DNA of 64,000 nucleotides from an aff. Roholtiella sp. LEGE 12411 (lineage in GTDB: Bacteria; Cyanobacteriota; Cyanobacteriia; Cyanobacteriales; Nostocaceae), in contig NZ_JADEXR010000012.1 in the NCBI RefSeq assembly GCF_015206995.1, positions 1-64,000 of the forward strand, written 5' to 3'. The stretch's first letter is position 1. Each line of letters starts with the position of its first letter. The notes beneath the pieces were generated by a model that had not been told where the DNA came from, made no database searches, and saw only the letters and a list, made by a program, of their open reading frames with translations. A program made the translations under genes and the position numbers. Shown one piece after another: positions 9,373-18,633 of this stretch.

Positions 9373-12141
9373 ATGACTTCTGCTGCTGAAATGCCAGCTA
9401 GCTCTGGCTCAACATTCACATTGCATTCAGATCCCAAAAATACCCAACAGACCGATCCCCTGAGAAAGGCTACTGGTGTTTATGTGACGGTACATGGTCA
9501 TTTTTACCAGCCGCCGCGGGAAAACCCTTATTTGGACGCGATTGAACGCCAACCGAGTGCTGCACCTTTCCATGACTGGAATGAGCGGATTCATTGGGAA
9601 TGCTATCGCCCGAATGCTTTTGCCAGAGTGTTAAATGACCGAGGCGAAGTGACGGGGATCGTGAACAATTATGAGTATTTGAGCTTTAATATTGGGCCGA
9701 CGCTGATGTCGTGGCTGGAACGCTACGATGTGGAGGTTTATCAGCGGATTTTGGAGGCGGATGCCAAAAGTGCCCAACGCTTGCATGGTCATGGAAATGC
9801 GATCGCACAAGTATACAATCACATCATCATGCCTCTGGCGAACGAACGGGATAAATATACCCAAATTCGCTGGGGCAAAGAAGACTTCCGCTCCCGCTTC
9901 GGACGCGATCCCGAAGGTATATGGCTAGCGGAAACAGGTGTAGACTATGCCACCCTAGAAGCTCTAGTTGCCGAAGGTATTCGCTTCATTATTCTTGCAC
10001 CATCTCAGGCACAGCGTTGCCGTCCCCAACCTACCAAGGATGATCCCCATCCCCAATGGCACGAAGTTGGTGGTAGTCAGATTGATCCCACCCGTCCCTA
10101 TCGTTGTTATTTAAAGCCAACACTCAGCACATCTTCACCTCTGAATGCGATGGCTACGCCCGCCGCAGGTATCGCCGCCAGCAACGGTAAGACTGAGCAC
10201 TCTTTGTCTGCTCACGAAGAAGGCAACACAGAGGGCTTGCCTTATATTGATATCTTTTTCTACGATGGCCCAATTTCACGGGATATGGGCTTTAGCGATG
10301 TTGTTTATAATTCCAGCCACTTTGCTGGACGCATCGGTTCAGCAGTACGTGGGGATCACCGTCCGGCACAATTGATTTCTGTAGCGACGGATGGGGAAAC
10401 CTTTGGACACCACAAGAAAGGAACTGAAAAAACTCTCGCCTTTGCCTTTATAAACGAGTTTCCCCAACATGGTTGGACAGTGACTAACTTTGCTCACTAC
10501 CTCAGCTTAAATTCTCCCACCTGGGAAGTGGAATTAAAGTCAGTCACAGCATGGAGTTGTGCTCACGGTGTCGGCAGATGGCAAGATGATTGTGGTTGCG
10601 GTGGTGAAGGCAGTCTTTGGCATCAGAAATGGCGTCGCCCCTTGCGGGATGCGTTGAATTGGCTGCGGGATCAGCTCATAGAAGTATATGAGGAACATGG
10701 TAGGCAGCTATTTCGTGATCCTTGGCAAGCACGAGATGAATATATTCAAGTGATGCGCGATCGCTCCCCTGCCAATGTTAGCCGTTTCCTTTCTCGCCAT
10801 CAAACCCGCAAACTGACAGCAGCAGAACAAGTAGATGCCCTACGCCTATTGGAAATGCAGCGTCACGCTTTGCTGATGTTCACCAGTTGCGGCTGGTTTT
10901 TTGAAGAAATTTCCCGCCCAGAAGGAACGCAGATTCTGCGCTATGCCGCCCGTGCTTTGGAACTGGCTGGAGAAGTGGCTGGTGTGCAGTTGGAAAAAGG
11001 CTTCCTCAAACGCCTTGGTTTAGCTCCCAGTAATGTTGAGCACTTCAAGCACGGCGCGGAAATTTATCGCCAGCTAGTGTTGACTGCTCAGGTTGGTTTC
11101 AAGGAAGTAGCAGCCCATTACGCGATTACTTCCCTGTTTGGCAATCACAAATCTACAGAAACGCGTAATTTACAGTCTGGACAAGATACAGCTAGTAAAC
11201 ACTCTCATGCTTCTCACAAACGGGTTTATTGCTACACCGCCAATGAGCTAGATTACCAGCTGCAACGCATGGGATCATTGACTTTGGTAGTTGGACATTT
11301 AAAGCTGGTGTCAGAAATTACTTGGGAAAGTGAGCATTTGGTGTTTGCTGTTCTGCATTTAGGAGGCTGGGATTTCCATTGCTGTATTCAACAATTTACC
11401 GGGCGGCGTGACTACAGCCAATTAAAAGAAAAGCTGTTTGGGGCGCTGCAACAAGCAAGTGCGGCTCATACTATCTTGGCAATGACACAGCTATTTGGAG
11501 AAGAAGCTTTCAGCTTACAAAATCTCTTTGCTGAAGAACGTCATAGGATTATGCGGCTGCTCAGTCAGGAAACACTAACACGTTTAGGTCAGCTTTATAC
11601 TCAGGCATACCGTGATAATTATGGTGTGCTCATGGCGTTCCATCGGGATGAGCTAGCAGTGCCACAAGAATTGCAGGTAGCAGCGGAGATTGCTTTAGGG
11701 CATCGCTGTATGATGACATTGCGATCGCTAGAGCAAGATATTACCGAACCGCAAAAGATGTGGAATCACATAGTAGAATTGGAGGCGATCGCCACCGAAG
11801 CAAAGCATCTGCGTTGTCGGCTGAATATTCCCGAAGGCAAGCAGATGTTAGAACAGTTAATTGCGCGGTTACTCTGGCAACTGTTGCATGATTCTAATGG
11901 TAGTTTTAATGCAGATATCCAACAGTTAGAGCGGTTGATTGATGTTGGGGATCAACTAAGTATCTATATCTCTCTACAGCGATCCCAAGAACTGTACTTC
12001 AGCTGTCTGCACAGTCAGATAGTGCCTCTGTGTGTTACTACCCTTGCTAACCAAGAAGATACTCAACAGTGCCGACAATTGCTGAAGTTAGGGCAAAAGT
12101 TAGCCGTTGATGTCAGCATGATTTGGGATCAATTTGTATAA
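9373..12141 (+). CDS. GH57-family glycoside hydrolase with DUF3536
   Basis: A 922-residue protein with an N-terminal GH57 (alpha-amylase/4-alpha-glucanotransferase-like) beta/alpha barrel and a large C-terminal DUF3536 region. Visible motifs are the first strand VHGHFYQPPRENPY, NEYE-type YEYLSFNIGPTLMSWL, the nucleophile motif GIWLAETGVDYATLEAL, and DGETFGHH. GH57 enzymes act on alpha-glucans; the exact reaction of DUF3536 proteins is not established, and glycogen metabolism is an inference. I start at ATG 9373 (MTSAAEMPASSG) rather than at a TTG 39 codons upstream, because the extra residues look non-coding. A hairpin terminator follows at 12168. Confidence 0.88.
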   Translation: MTSAAEMPASSGSTFTLHSDPKNTQQTDPLRKATGVYVTVHGHFYQPPRENPYLDAIERQPSAAPFHDWNERIHWECYRPNAFARVLNDRGEVTGIVNNYEYLSFNIGPTLMSWLERYDVEVYQRILEADAKSAQRLHGHGNAIAQVYNHIIMPLANERDKYTQIRWGKEDFRSRFGRDPEGIWLAETGVDYATLEALVAEGIRFIILAPSQAQRCRPQPTKDDPHPQWHEVGGSQIDPTRPYRCYLKPTLSTSSPLNAMATPAAGIAASNGKTEHSLSAHEEGNTEGLPYIDIFFYDGPISRDMGFSDVVYNSSHFAGRIGSAVRGDHRPAQLISVATDGETFGHHKKGTEKTLAFAFINEFPQHGWTVTNFAHYLSLNSPTWEVELKSVTAWSCAHGVGRWQDDCGCGGEGSLWHQKWRRPLRDALNWLRDQLIEVYEEHGRQLFRDPWQARDEYIQVMRDRSPANVSRFLSRHQTRKLTAAEQVDALRLLEMQRHALLMFTSCGWFFEEISRPEGTQILRYAARALELAGEVAGVQLEKGFLKRLGLAPSNVEHFKHGAEIYRQLVLTAQVGFKEVAAHYAITSLFGNHKSTETRNLQSGQDTASKHSHASHKRVYCYTANELDYQLQRMGSLTLVVGHLKLVSEITWESEHLVFAVLHLGGWDFHCCIQQFTGRRDYSQLKEKLFGALQQASAAHTILAMTQLFGEEAFSLQNLFAEERHRIMRLLSQETLTRLGQLYTQAYRDNYGVLMAFHRDELAVPQELQVAAEIALGHRCMMTLRSLEQDITEPQKMWNHIVELEAIATEAKHLRCRLNIPEGKQMLEQLIARLLWQLLHDSNGSFNADIQQLERLIDVGDQLSIYISLQRSQELYFSCLHSQIVPLCVTTLANQEDTQQCRQLLKLGQKLAVDVSMIWDQFV

Positions 12142-12167
12142 GCTCCCGAAAGATAGCAGTTCGATGT

Positions 12168-12191
12168 AGAGATGTGAGATATCACATCTCT
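12168..12191 (+). terminator. Hairpin after GH57/DUF3536 gene
   Basis: AGAGATGTGA (12168-12177) and TCACATCTCT (12182-12191) form a perfect 10-bp stem with a 4-nt loop, 27 bases past the stop codon. It is followed by a pyrimidine-rich run. Confidence 0.5.
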
Positions 12192-12206
12192 TCTTTATGG
12201 CTATAT

Positions 12207-12449
12207 TTAACCTTGAGAGCGATCGCAATGGTATGGATAAAGCCACTCACACCTAAAAAGTCCGTGAGTGTGTCTCTCTAAAAAGGTTCCAGCGTGGCGG
12301 CTACGTGATATGTTGATCCCAGCTTTCGTTTTGATTTCATACAGCCAGGGAAAGGCTGCTATTAAAATAGCGATCGCAGCGAAGAGGTACAGAACTGTGG
12401 TTTTAACTTTAGCAAATTTTCGGGAATTGCTGTTGACGTTTTGAGACAT
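12207..12449 (-). CDS. Small single-pass membrane protein, unknown
   Basis: An 80-residue reading frame with a polar, basic N-terminus (MSQNVNSNSRKFAKVK), one clear hydrophobic segment (TVLYLFAAIAILIAAFPWLY), then a basic tail with several His and Cys. The topology suggests a small inner or thylakoid membrane protein with a short cytoplasmic N-terminus. I do not recognise the family. The last ~20 residues overlap repeat-like DNA (a TCCGTGAGTGTG hairpin area), so the C-terminus may not be native. Confidence 0.5.
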   Translation of the reverse strand: MSQNVNSNSRKFAKVKTTVLYLFAAIAILIAAFPWLYEIKTKAGINISRSRHAGTFLERHTHGLFRCEWLYPYHCDRSQG

Positions 12450-12484
12450 AAACCTTAAAAACTAACAGTCGCTCCTAACTTAAC

Positions 12485-12730
12485 CTAAATATCAAAATGT
12501 CGCCGGAAGCGGTGGTCAGTTTTATCTTTTTTCTGCTGGTTGCACGTAAAGCAGAGGGTTTGTAGGTTACTGATATCATTTTGACCACCTTGAGCCAGGG
12601 GGATGATATGGTCAATGGTAAGGTCAGTTTCTAAATTGGTTTTACCGCAGCTTTGGCATTGGTATTTATCACGTTGAAAGACATATTTTCTTACTTCAGG
12701 AGGGATGCGAATACGAGGAGTTTTGATCAT
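12485..12730 (-). CDS. Small HNH endonuclease
   Basis: An 81-residue stand-alone HNH domain. It has two zinc-knuckle CxxC pairs (CQSCGK and CFTCNQ) around the catalytic TIDHIIPLAQGGQNDISNLQ motif, with the general-base His in DHIIP. The N-terminal IPPEVRKYVFQRDKYQCQ is the usual lead-in of this family. Such small nucleases occur as free-standing host proteins and as decayed mobile-element genes; the biological target cannot be read from the sequence. It lies downstream of the dynamin-like gene on the same strand, separated by a repeat. Confidence 0.85.
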   Translation of the reverse strand: MIKTPRIRIPPEVRKYVFQRDKYQCQSCGKTNLETDLTIDHIIPLAQGGQNDISNLQTLCFTCNQQKKDKTDHRFRRHFDI

Positions 12731-12750
12731 GAGTTACCCTCATTGATCAT

Positions 12751-12828
12751 GTAGAGACGTTATATGTAACGTCTCTACAGGGTTTCGGGTTTTATTTATG
12801 TACTTCATGTACCTGAAATTTGCTGTAA
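12751..12828 (+). repeat. 78-bp repeat, left copy flanking dynamin gene
   Basis: Begins with the palindrome GTAGAGACGTTATATGTAAC... (12751-12778), followed by a 50-bp tail (GGGTTTCGGGTTTTATTTAT...). The near-identical reverse complement is at 15615-15692, on the other side of the dynamin-like gene. Confidence 0.85.
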
Positions 12829-12863
12829 TTATTCAAATCATCTGTATTTATCTGCGATTAATC

Positions 12864-15341
12864 CTAAACTTCTACTACCTCATCAATTAATCGGTCTGAA
12901 GGGATAAACTCATTATTAGAAAAACTGCTATTAACAACTTCTGAGTCAGTTGCAAGCAGAGAATATGCATCACCAATTATAGGTAAAAAATGATCAGATA
13001 ATTGCATTGCCTGCAAACAACTATTGATATTATATACAGCTAAATTATATACATTAATCTTCTCTTTAACAGCGTTCAACAATAGTCGATTATGACTAAT
13101 TTTATCTTCAGCTTCTTTTTCCAGTGTTTTTTCTAAATAAGCACGCGCATGTGGATACTGCTGACAAATTTCATCTGCTTGCTTATCCGCCATTGGTAAC
13201 AACTCAGTTTTGAGAGTTTGGTTAACGGTTTGGCGGAAAGATTTGCGAATGGTTTGGGAAACTTTTGACTCAAAATCTAACTTCAATAATTGCCTAATTG
13301 CGGGTTCTGCTTCTACCATGCTTTCACAGTCGTAACCTTGAGAAGTTTGTAGCAAAGTTTGGCGAAATTGATATATAGAAAAAGTGCCTTCATCGTAAAA
13401 TCTAGGACTTTCACGTACAAAGCGATCGCACTCTACGCTAGCTGCACTAACTAATGATTGAGTAACTTGTTTTTCTACAATTCTTATCTGTTGTTCAATT
13501 CCGCCATCATTACCCAACAAGCGATATAATTGACGATAATATTCTGACTTGCGAACTTTTTGGATTAACCGCTGGAAAAAATTCACAATCACTTGCTGAG
13601 ACGACTCAACTAAGATATCTTCTAATTGATTTGCTAAGTAATAAAATGCTTCTACTAAAATAGCAATTAAAGGCGCGGTAGCATTGCGCGGATGGCTAAG
13701 GGTTGCGCGTTGATAAGCATAAGCAACAGAAAAACTATCTAGCAACTCATCTAAACGGCGAATCATGCGTGATTGCAATTGCCGAAAATCTGCCTCAAAA
13801 GCGTCACAAGAATTATTAATTAATTGATTAACTTCTTCTGTGATTTGCTGACTAAAGTCTTTACCAAATTCCTGAAGTTGCTGGTTGAGGTGTTGTAACT
13901 CTTGCGCCTTCATCGCCTCAAGTTCTCGCGGTTGACTATCTAAATTTCGCTGCACTTCCTGATAATATCTCTTCAGTTTAATACAAACATCTTCCAAATC
14001 ATCAGCAAGATTTTTAAATAATTGCGGACGCTTTTCTTCTGTAAGATAACGTGTAATAGCTGTGCGAAATTCGTCAATACCACTATCTTGAATTAACTGG
14101 TTAATTAATGGCGTTCCCTGTTCAGTTATAATCCTTACATAGTTTTCATTTGAGGTTTCAAAGCTGTTGACCGAAATACGGAATTTACTAGCTGACAATT
14201 TACCTGAATTAGCACAATAACGATTAAATTCGTTAATAAATTGTGGTGTTTCTTCTCTACCATCCAAACCTTTGACACTTTCTGCAAATACAGAATCTAA
14301 ACCAAATCTATCTCGTTCGCTTGTTTGTTTAATCTGACTGCCGTAAAATCCCAATAATCCACTAGTTTTATAAACCCTGCTGGTATGATGAAATTGCCCA
14401 GTAATTAAATCATCCAATCGTTGCCTTAACTGGGTATTGTACCAAGTTTCATCAATCCGGTTGAAGATATAAAAAACGCGATCGCGTATTCCGCCATTCT
14501 CCCGCATCGTTTCTAAAAGTTCCGTTTCTTCCTTTGTCATATCCCCCGTTGAAGCAGGTTTAAGCACACATATCACCGCTGATGTATCAGGATGTTGAAT
14601 TTTGGCGTAAGTTAGCTGTGCATCCTTCTCCACAGGTGCATCGATTCCAGGAGTATCGATAATTACATTACCATCTTGCAATAGAGGATGGTTGCAGTAA
14701 TATTCTATCCGTTTTAAAACGGCGCTATTGCTACCACGACGAGCATATCCAGCTGCTTCCTTGAGATTGGAAAAGTTAAATTGTTCCATTGAATATGTGG
14801 CATTATTAACCGTATGGATGCGATCGCGGTTTGCTACATACCCTTTTAATAACAGTATTAAAGCCTTTGCTTGTTTGGCACGTTCCGATTTACTTTCACC
14901 ACCCTCCTGTTGGATAATAGTTTCACAACCTTGACGTAACAAATTAATTACATCATGTTGATTGATATTTGTTACTGTCTTAAATCCCATCTGCTGAGAC
15001 AACAAAACTGCTTGTTCTCGAATTTCTGCTTCACTTAAAAATGTCAAAACAACACGTTCTTGATCTAATTCTGCATATTCAATTTTGCATTCCGTACCTG
15101 TGGCGTGTCCCTCTGCACTGTATAGTAACTCTCTCTCCAACAGTGCATTGATTAGCATTGACTTACCTGCACTAAATGCACCCGCAAATACAATCTCAAA
15201 TTTAGGGGAAATTGCTTTATTAAGAGAGGTTTGTACAGATGTAATATCTTGGTAAAGTAGCGTTGGTTCTTGCTGTAAAAGTTGTAATATAGACTCAACT
15301 TGCTCTTTCAAATTTTGGCACTGAGCTAGCATATCTGACAT
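12864..15341 (-). CDS. Dynamin-family large GTPase
   Basis: An 825-residue protein with an N-terminal dynamin-type GTPase domain: G1/P-loop GAFSAGKS near residue 55, G3 DTPGID, and G4 NRID. The G domain is followed by a long Gln/Leu-rich helical region with coiled-coil character. A hydrophobic stretch (NATAPLIAILVEAFYYLANQ) could be a membrane-inserting paddle. Bacterial dynamin-like proteins remodel or repair membranes and some act in phage tolerance; this one is longer than the best-studied Nostoc BDLP and its role is unknown. ATG 15341 is preferred to the GTG three codons upstream. The gene is bracketed by inverted 78-bp repeats. Confidence 0.88.
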   Translation of the reverse strand: MSDMLAQCQNLKEQVESILQLLQQEPTLLYQDITSVQTSLNKAISPKFEIVFAGAFSAGKSMLINALLERELLYSAEGHATGTECKIEYAELDQERVVLTFLSEAEIREQAVLLSQQMGFKTVTNINQHDVINLLRQGCETIIQQEGGESKSERAKQAKALILLLKGYVANRDRIHTVNNATYSMEQFNFSNLKEAAGYARRGSNSAVLKRIEYYCNHPLLQDGNVIIDTPGIDAPVEKDAQLTYAKIQHPDTSAVICVLKPASTGDMTKEETELLETMRENGGIRDRVFYIFNRIDETWYNTQLRQRLDDLITGQFHHTSRVYKTSGLLGFYGSQIKQTSERDRFGLDSVFAESVKGLDGREETPQFINEFNRYCANSGKLSASKFRISVNSFETSNENYVRIITEQGTPLINQLIQDSGIDEFRTAITRYLTEEKRPQLFKNLADDLEDVCIKLKRYYQEVQRNLDSQPRELEAMKAQELQHLNQQLQEFGKDFSQQITEEVNQLINNSCDAFEADFRQLQSRMIRRLDELLDSFSVAYAYQRATLSHPRNATAPLIAILVEAFYYLANQLEDILVESSQQVIVNFFQRLIQKVRKSEYYRQLYRLLGNDGGIEQQIRIVEKQVTQSLVSAASVECDRFVRESPRFYDEGTFSIYQFRQTLLQTSQGYDCESMVEAEPAIRQLLKLDFESKVSQTIRKSFRQTVNQTLKTELLPMADKQADEICQQYPHARAYLEKTLEKEAEDKISHNRLLLNAVKEKINVYNLAVYNINSCLQAMQLSDHFLPIIGDAYSLLATDSEVVNSSFSNNEFIPSDRLIDEVVEV

Positions 15342-15614
15342 ATTAAGCACCCAATAACATTATCAGATATTTTATTAACAGTGCTCTTAATTTGAGTACC
15401 GTAATACTACGCACTAAGTTATTCATCTTATTTAGAGAATTACTATTAACTAACCTTCAGCCTCTTGATTAACAAAAGTGTTTGCCATCAGGTTACAACC
15501 TAACAAAGATTTAAGACAAGTCTGCAAAAATTTTACCAAACAAGAAAATATGAAATCAGTGAATAGTTATCAAGATTTTAGTTAGGAATTTAGACTCTAA
15601 CTTTAACAAGCGAT

Positions 15615-15692
15615 TTACAGCAGATTTCAGGTATATGAAGTACATAAATAAAACCCGAAACCCTGTAGAGACGTTACATGTAACGTCTCTAC
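15615..15692 (-). repeat. 78-bp repeat, right copy flanking dynamin gene
   Basis: The reverse complement of 12751-12828 with only a few mismatches, ending in the palindrome GTAGAGACGTTACATGTAAC... at 15665-15692. Confidence 0.85.
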
Positions 15693-15766
15693 GTATGATT
15701 CATGAAAATGCTAACTGCTGTATATTAGTGCGGCACTCAGCATCACTCTAATAACTGATAATTGAT

Positions 15767-15804
15767 AACTAATTTTAGGCTGCGATCGCAGCCTAAAATT
15801 AGTT
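15767..15804. repeat. 38-bp perfect palindrome centred on HIP1
   Basis: AACTAATTTTAGGCTGCGA is followed directly by its exact reverse complement, with no loop; the centre is GCGATCGC. It could extrude as a cruciform. It may serve as a bidirectional terminator between the dynamin-like gene and its neighbours, but no T run follows on either side. Confidence 0.8.
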
Positions 15805-16018
15805 AAAATTCACTATCTTGAGAATATCTTATTATCAAATATGGTGTATGCAAAAAAATAGCCTCCAGGGAAGAGATACCGCCGGAGGATATTAGCAAAG
15901 ACATTGGAATAAACGGACACATTCTAGTAACAAATTTATTTTGATGCCTCAACTATTTCCTCTATCCAAAGGATTGCTCAAGGTTAACTATCTTCGTCAT
16001 TGAGAATACAAAAAAGTC

Positions 16019-16924
16019 TTAGAGATTGATTTGCAACTTCTGTGTCAAACACATTGCAATTCCCTTTTCGTAATAAGCCGCCTCATTGATAAAAATAGGC
16101 CAAGCAGTGGATTTACCCTCATAAACAACTGTTTTACCATTAAAGGTTAGAAACATCGGATCTCCTGGGTTCAGGGCTTGATAATCCCTGTCTTGAAGCT
16201 CTGGATGAATCATCCCACAGATTGAACCATCCTCCCCTTTTGGATAGTCTACAACGGATAAATGCTGATATAGTACCAGCGTTGCCTTGGTTGAGGGAAT
16301 TTCACCTTGGTTGAACCGTTCCAGATAATCTAAAACCTCATTAACAAGTTCTTCTGTTTGTTGAAACAGCGTCGCTTTTAAGATACCTTGAGCAATAGGG
16401 CCAACTTCAATTGCAAAGCCAAAGTTGCATAGAGAATTCAAAAATGGGTTTTCTTCTACTGTTTGAAAAGAGCACCGATAAACTCTAACTAAAGGGTTAA
16501 TACAGCTTAGATAAGCAGCCAGTTTCAAGTTGAAAGGATGACTGTTTACCAGAATAATTGTCAAACCCATATTGGCTGTGCTGCTATGCAAATCTAAGAT
16601 AAAATCTGCTTGTTTATCTCCATTTGATGACAGGATATTTTGGATTGATTTAGCTTGCAATTCTTCGTAACTATCGAGAGTAGTATCTTGAAGTTCTTGC
16701 TTGATAAAACAGCGGTTTAAATCCTTGTCTACGTATCGTCTTACTGCTGCGAAAGCTCTAGGGTTTGCTAGCAAAGTCACAGTTTCAAAACTGGGTTTAG
16801 TAATTAGGCCAGGAAACTGGGCAAACTTTTTGACTAGATAAGCTCCTGTGAACTCATTACCATGAGTTCCACCGACAATAGCTACTCGATTAATCTGGTT
16901 CACAGTTACACCAACTTCGGACAT
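16019..16924 (-). CDS. Aspartoacylase / AstE-AspA family zinc hydrolase
   Basis: A 301-residue M14-like zinc carboxypeptidase-fold protein of the AstE/AspA (aspartoacylase) family, which hydrolyses N-acyl-aspartate and related N-acyl amino acids. Zinc ligands are visible as His21 and Glu24 (GGTHGNE) and His113 (DLHSSTANMG). The substrate-carboxylate Arg region is NPRAFAAVRRYVDKDLNR, and the catalytic Glu lies in EVGPIAQG. Spacing and length agree with mammalian ASPA (about 313 aa). It ends 32 bp before the start of the GST-like gene's upstream boundary on the same strand, so the two may be cotranscribed. The natural substrate is not known. Confidence 0.9.
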   Translation of the reverse strand: MSEVGVTVNQINRVAIVGGTHGNEFTGAYLVKKFAQFPGLITKPSFETVTLLANPRAFAAVRRYVDKDLNRCFIKQELQDTTLDSYEELQAKSIQNILSSNGDKQADFILDLHSSTANMGLTIILVNSHPFNLKLAAYLSCINPLVRVYRCSFQTVEENPFLNSLCNFGFAIEVGPIAQGILKATLFQQTEELVNEVLDYLERFNQGEIPSTKATLVLYQHLSVVDYPKGEDGSICGMIHPELQDRDYQALNPGDPMFLTFNGKTVVYEGKSTAWPIFINEAAYYEKGIAMCLTQKLQINL

Positions 16925-16956
16925 GCAGTCATCGAGAAATATGTTTTCAAGATAAC

Positions 16957-18006
16957 TTATGAAGCCTTCATGCTGATACTCTCGCGGTTATGTGGTTCAT
17001 AAAGGTATGCCATATCAGGGCCGTTGGGGATGATTCCGCCGGGATTGAGTGGGAACAAGTTACCGTAGTAATCCCGCTTTACACTCTCTACATCGCAGGT
17101 ATCAGCAACACCTGGAAGCTGATATAAGTCGCGTAAGTAAGCTCCTAAATTTTGATAGTCCCGAATTCGCTGGCGATTACACTTAAACAACCCGTAGTAG
17201 GCACTATCAAAACGAAATAACGTTGTGAATAAACGGATATCTGCAAGTGTAAGATCCCCACACAAATATCGACTAGTCTGCAATGCCTTGTCAATCTCAT
17301 CCAGAGTTACGAACAGTTCATTACAGGCTTGATTATATGCTTCTTGGGTCTGGGCAAAGCCGCAACGATAGACGCCATTATTCACCGCATTGTAAATCTT
17401 CTCATTCCACCAGTCAATCTTATCTTTAAGTTTTTCCGGGTAGAGATCGAGCGTAGGATTGTTCGCGAACTCGTTAAACTGCGAGTTCAGCATGACAATA
17501 ATCTCTGCACTCTCATTGTTAACGATCGCCTTCGTTTGCTCATCCCATAATACTGGAACTGTAGCGCGTCCACTGTAGCCAGGTTCTGCTAGCTGATATA
17601 GTTCAGCAAGTGTGCGACAACCTTCGTCTTCTTGATCGAACACCCAACCGCCTTCTGTTGAAGAAGGAGACACGATTGATACAGATATTACAGCTTCGAG
17701 TCCTTTAAGCGATCGCACAACCAGGGTTCTATGTGCCCAAGGACAGCCTAACCCAACATAAAGTTTATAACGCCCCGTTGCTGGCGGATACGGATTTCCT
17801 GCCTCTGTACCGATGAACTTTCGGAACTGGCTGTTGGGACGGATGTACGCTCCCGACTGATTGCGAGGAGCCAGCTTTGACATCATTATGTGCCAGAGAG
17901 TCGTCCAGACAAACTTTCCGAGCCAGATGATCAGCTTTGGAGGAAGTGACTTGCCTTTTTTCTTTCTGAGGTTTTTATTGTCATCCATTGGGGTTGAGTT
18001 GGTCAT
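16957..18006 (-). CDS. Glutathionyl-hydroquinone reductase-type GST (Xi class)
   Basis: A 349-residue glutathione S-transferase of the YqjG/ECM4 (Xi) class. It reduces glutathionyl-hydroquinones and is thought to recycle quinone adducts. The catalytic Cys is Cys88 in GLGCPWAHR, the hallmark of the class. The C-terminal helical domain contains YRCGFAQTQEAYNQACNELF and the LADIRLFTTLFRFD segment. I start at ATG 18006 (MTNSTPMDDNKN). An upstream in-frame ATG at 18081 would read through the end hairpin of an insertion-sequence remnant, so it is unlikely to be native. The insertion lies directly in this gene's upstream region and may have displaced its promoter. Confidence 0.92.
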   Translation of the reverse strand: MTNSTPMDDNKNLRKKKGKSLPPKLIIWLGKFVWTTLWHIMMSKLAPRNQSGAYIRPNSQFRKFIGTEAGNPYPPATGRYKLYVGLGCPWAHRTLVVRSLKGLEAVISVSIVSPSSTEGGWVFDQEDEGCRTLAELYQLAEPGYSGRATVPVLWDEQTKAIVNNESAEIIVMLNSQFNEFANNPTLDLYPEKLKDKIDWWNEKIYNAVNNGVYRCGFAQTQEAYNQACNELFVTLDEIDKALQTSRYLCGDLTLADIRLFTTLFRFDSAYYGLFKCNRQRIRDYQNLGAYLRDLYQLPGVADTCDVESVKRDYYGNLFPLNPGGIIPNGPDMAYLYEPHNRESISMKAS

Positions 18007-18047
18007 GGCGACGGTTTCTGTTACAAAACAATTTATGTTGACATACT

Positions 18048-18224
18048 CCCCACCATTGAATGGTGGGGATTCTAGGCTCAAACAGCAATTGCAGGCAAAG
18101 CCCGACTTACATCGCCTAACCCAATGGTTGATGCCCCAACCATTTGAATATTGAGTGCGGCGTTTTCATCCCTACCATTAATTGACTGACAACCCGAACA
18201 ACGCCATTCTCTGATAGACAAATA
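18048..18224 (-). pseudogene. TnpB 3' remnant with IS200/IS605-type end
   Basis: Positions 18078-18224 encode only the last ~47 residues of a TnpB: the second half of the zinc ribbon (REWRCSGCQ) and the RuvC-III motif GRDENAALNIQ. Downstream is the element's right end, the hairpin CCCCACCATT-G-AATGGTGGGG (18048-18068). It is preceded on the plus strand by TTGACATACTCCCC, like the end of the larger element at 37557. The N-terminal ~350 residues are gone; the fragment is fused in frame to a methylase fragment. Confidence 0.75.
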
Positions 18225-18617
18225 TGGATAAATCAAAGGAACAGTGTTTTCCTCTGGCATTAAACATAGATATTCTTTTGCACGGAAATCTACAACACGT
18301 CCCGTTGATACGGTCAAGCCAAGGTCTTTTAATGTGTAGGTAAAATTCGCCATTTGTCGAATGACCTGCTGACTCAGTGTATCTGGGATAATGTGGATGA
18401 ACTGTTGCGAGTCATTGGGATGAACTATCTCCCTATAAGGTAATAAATTAGACAGAATAAAATCGTCATTAGCACTTGAACTTGTGCTGATGTGTACATT
18501 GTCAATTTTTTTTGTTTGCTTTAGAGCATGAATGATAATTGTCTCCTGCAAAACTTCATCATCACTAAAAGCTTCCTGTCTGGATTCAAAAAGATGTATC
18601 TGGTCTAAAGCCATCAT
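18225..18617 (-). pseudogene. Eco57I-like DNA methylase fragment
   Basis: About 131 residues (ALDQIHLFESRQEAFSDDEV ... GLTVSTGRVVDFRAKEYLCL ... EENTVPLIYP) that resemble the middle of N6-adenine methylase/restriction fusions of the Eco57I type. The catalytic NPPY segment and both ends are missing. The 3' side is replaced by the TnpB remnant without a frameshift, making a 179-residue chimera. It starts 16 bp downstream of the Pnkp stop. I read it as the remains of a restriction-modification gene broken by an insertion sequence; no partner restriction gene is left. Confidence 0.65.
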
Positions 18618-18633
18618 TTTAATTTAGTTATTA

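Larger units (their letters stand above)
15342..16018. other. Intergenic region with repeats
   Basis: 677 bp without a gene. It contains the inverted 78-bp repeat copy (15615-15692) and a 38-bp perfect palindrome (15767-15804). The remainder is AT-rich and presumably carries the promoter of the dynamin-like gene. Nothing else was recognised. Confidence 0.6.

Noticed and set aside
10145-10375. Frames of 70-140 codons antisense or out of frame inside long genes (GH57, Pnkp, antiporter, GH116, ankyrin and others)
   Set aside because: They are shadows of well-supported genes and have biased, non-protein-like composition.
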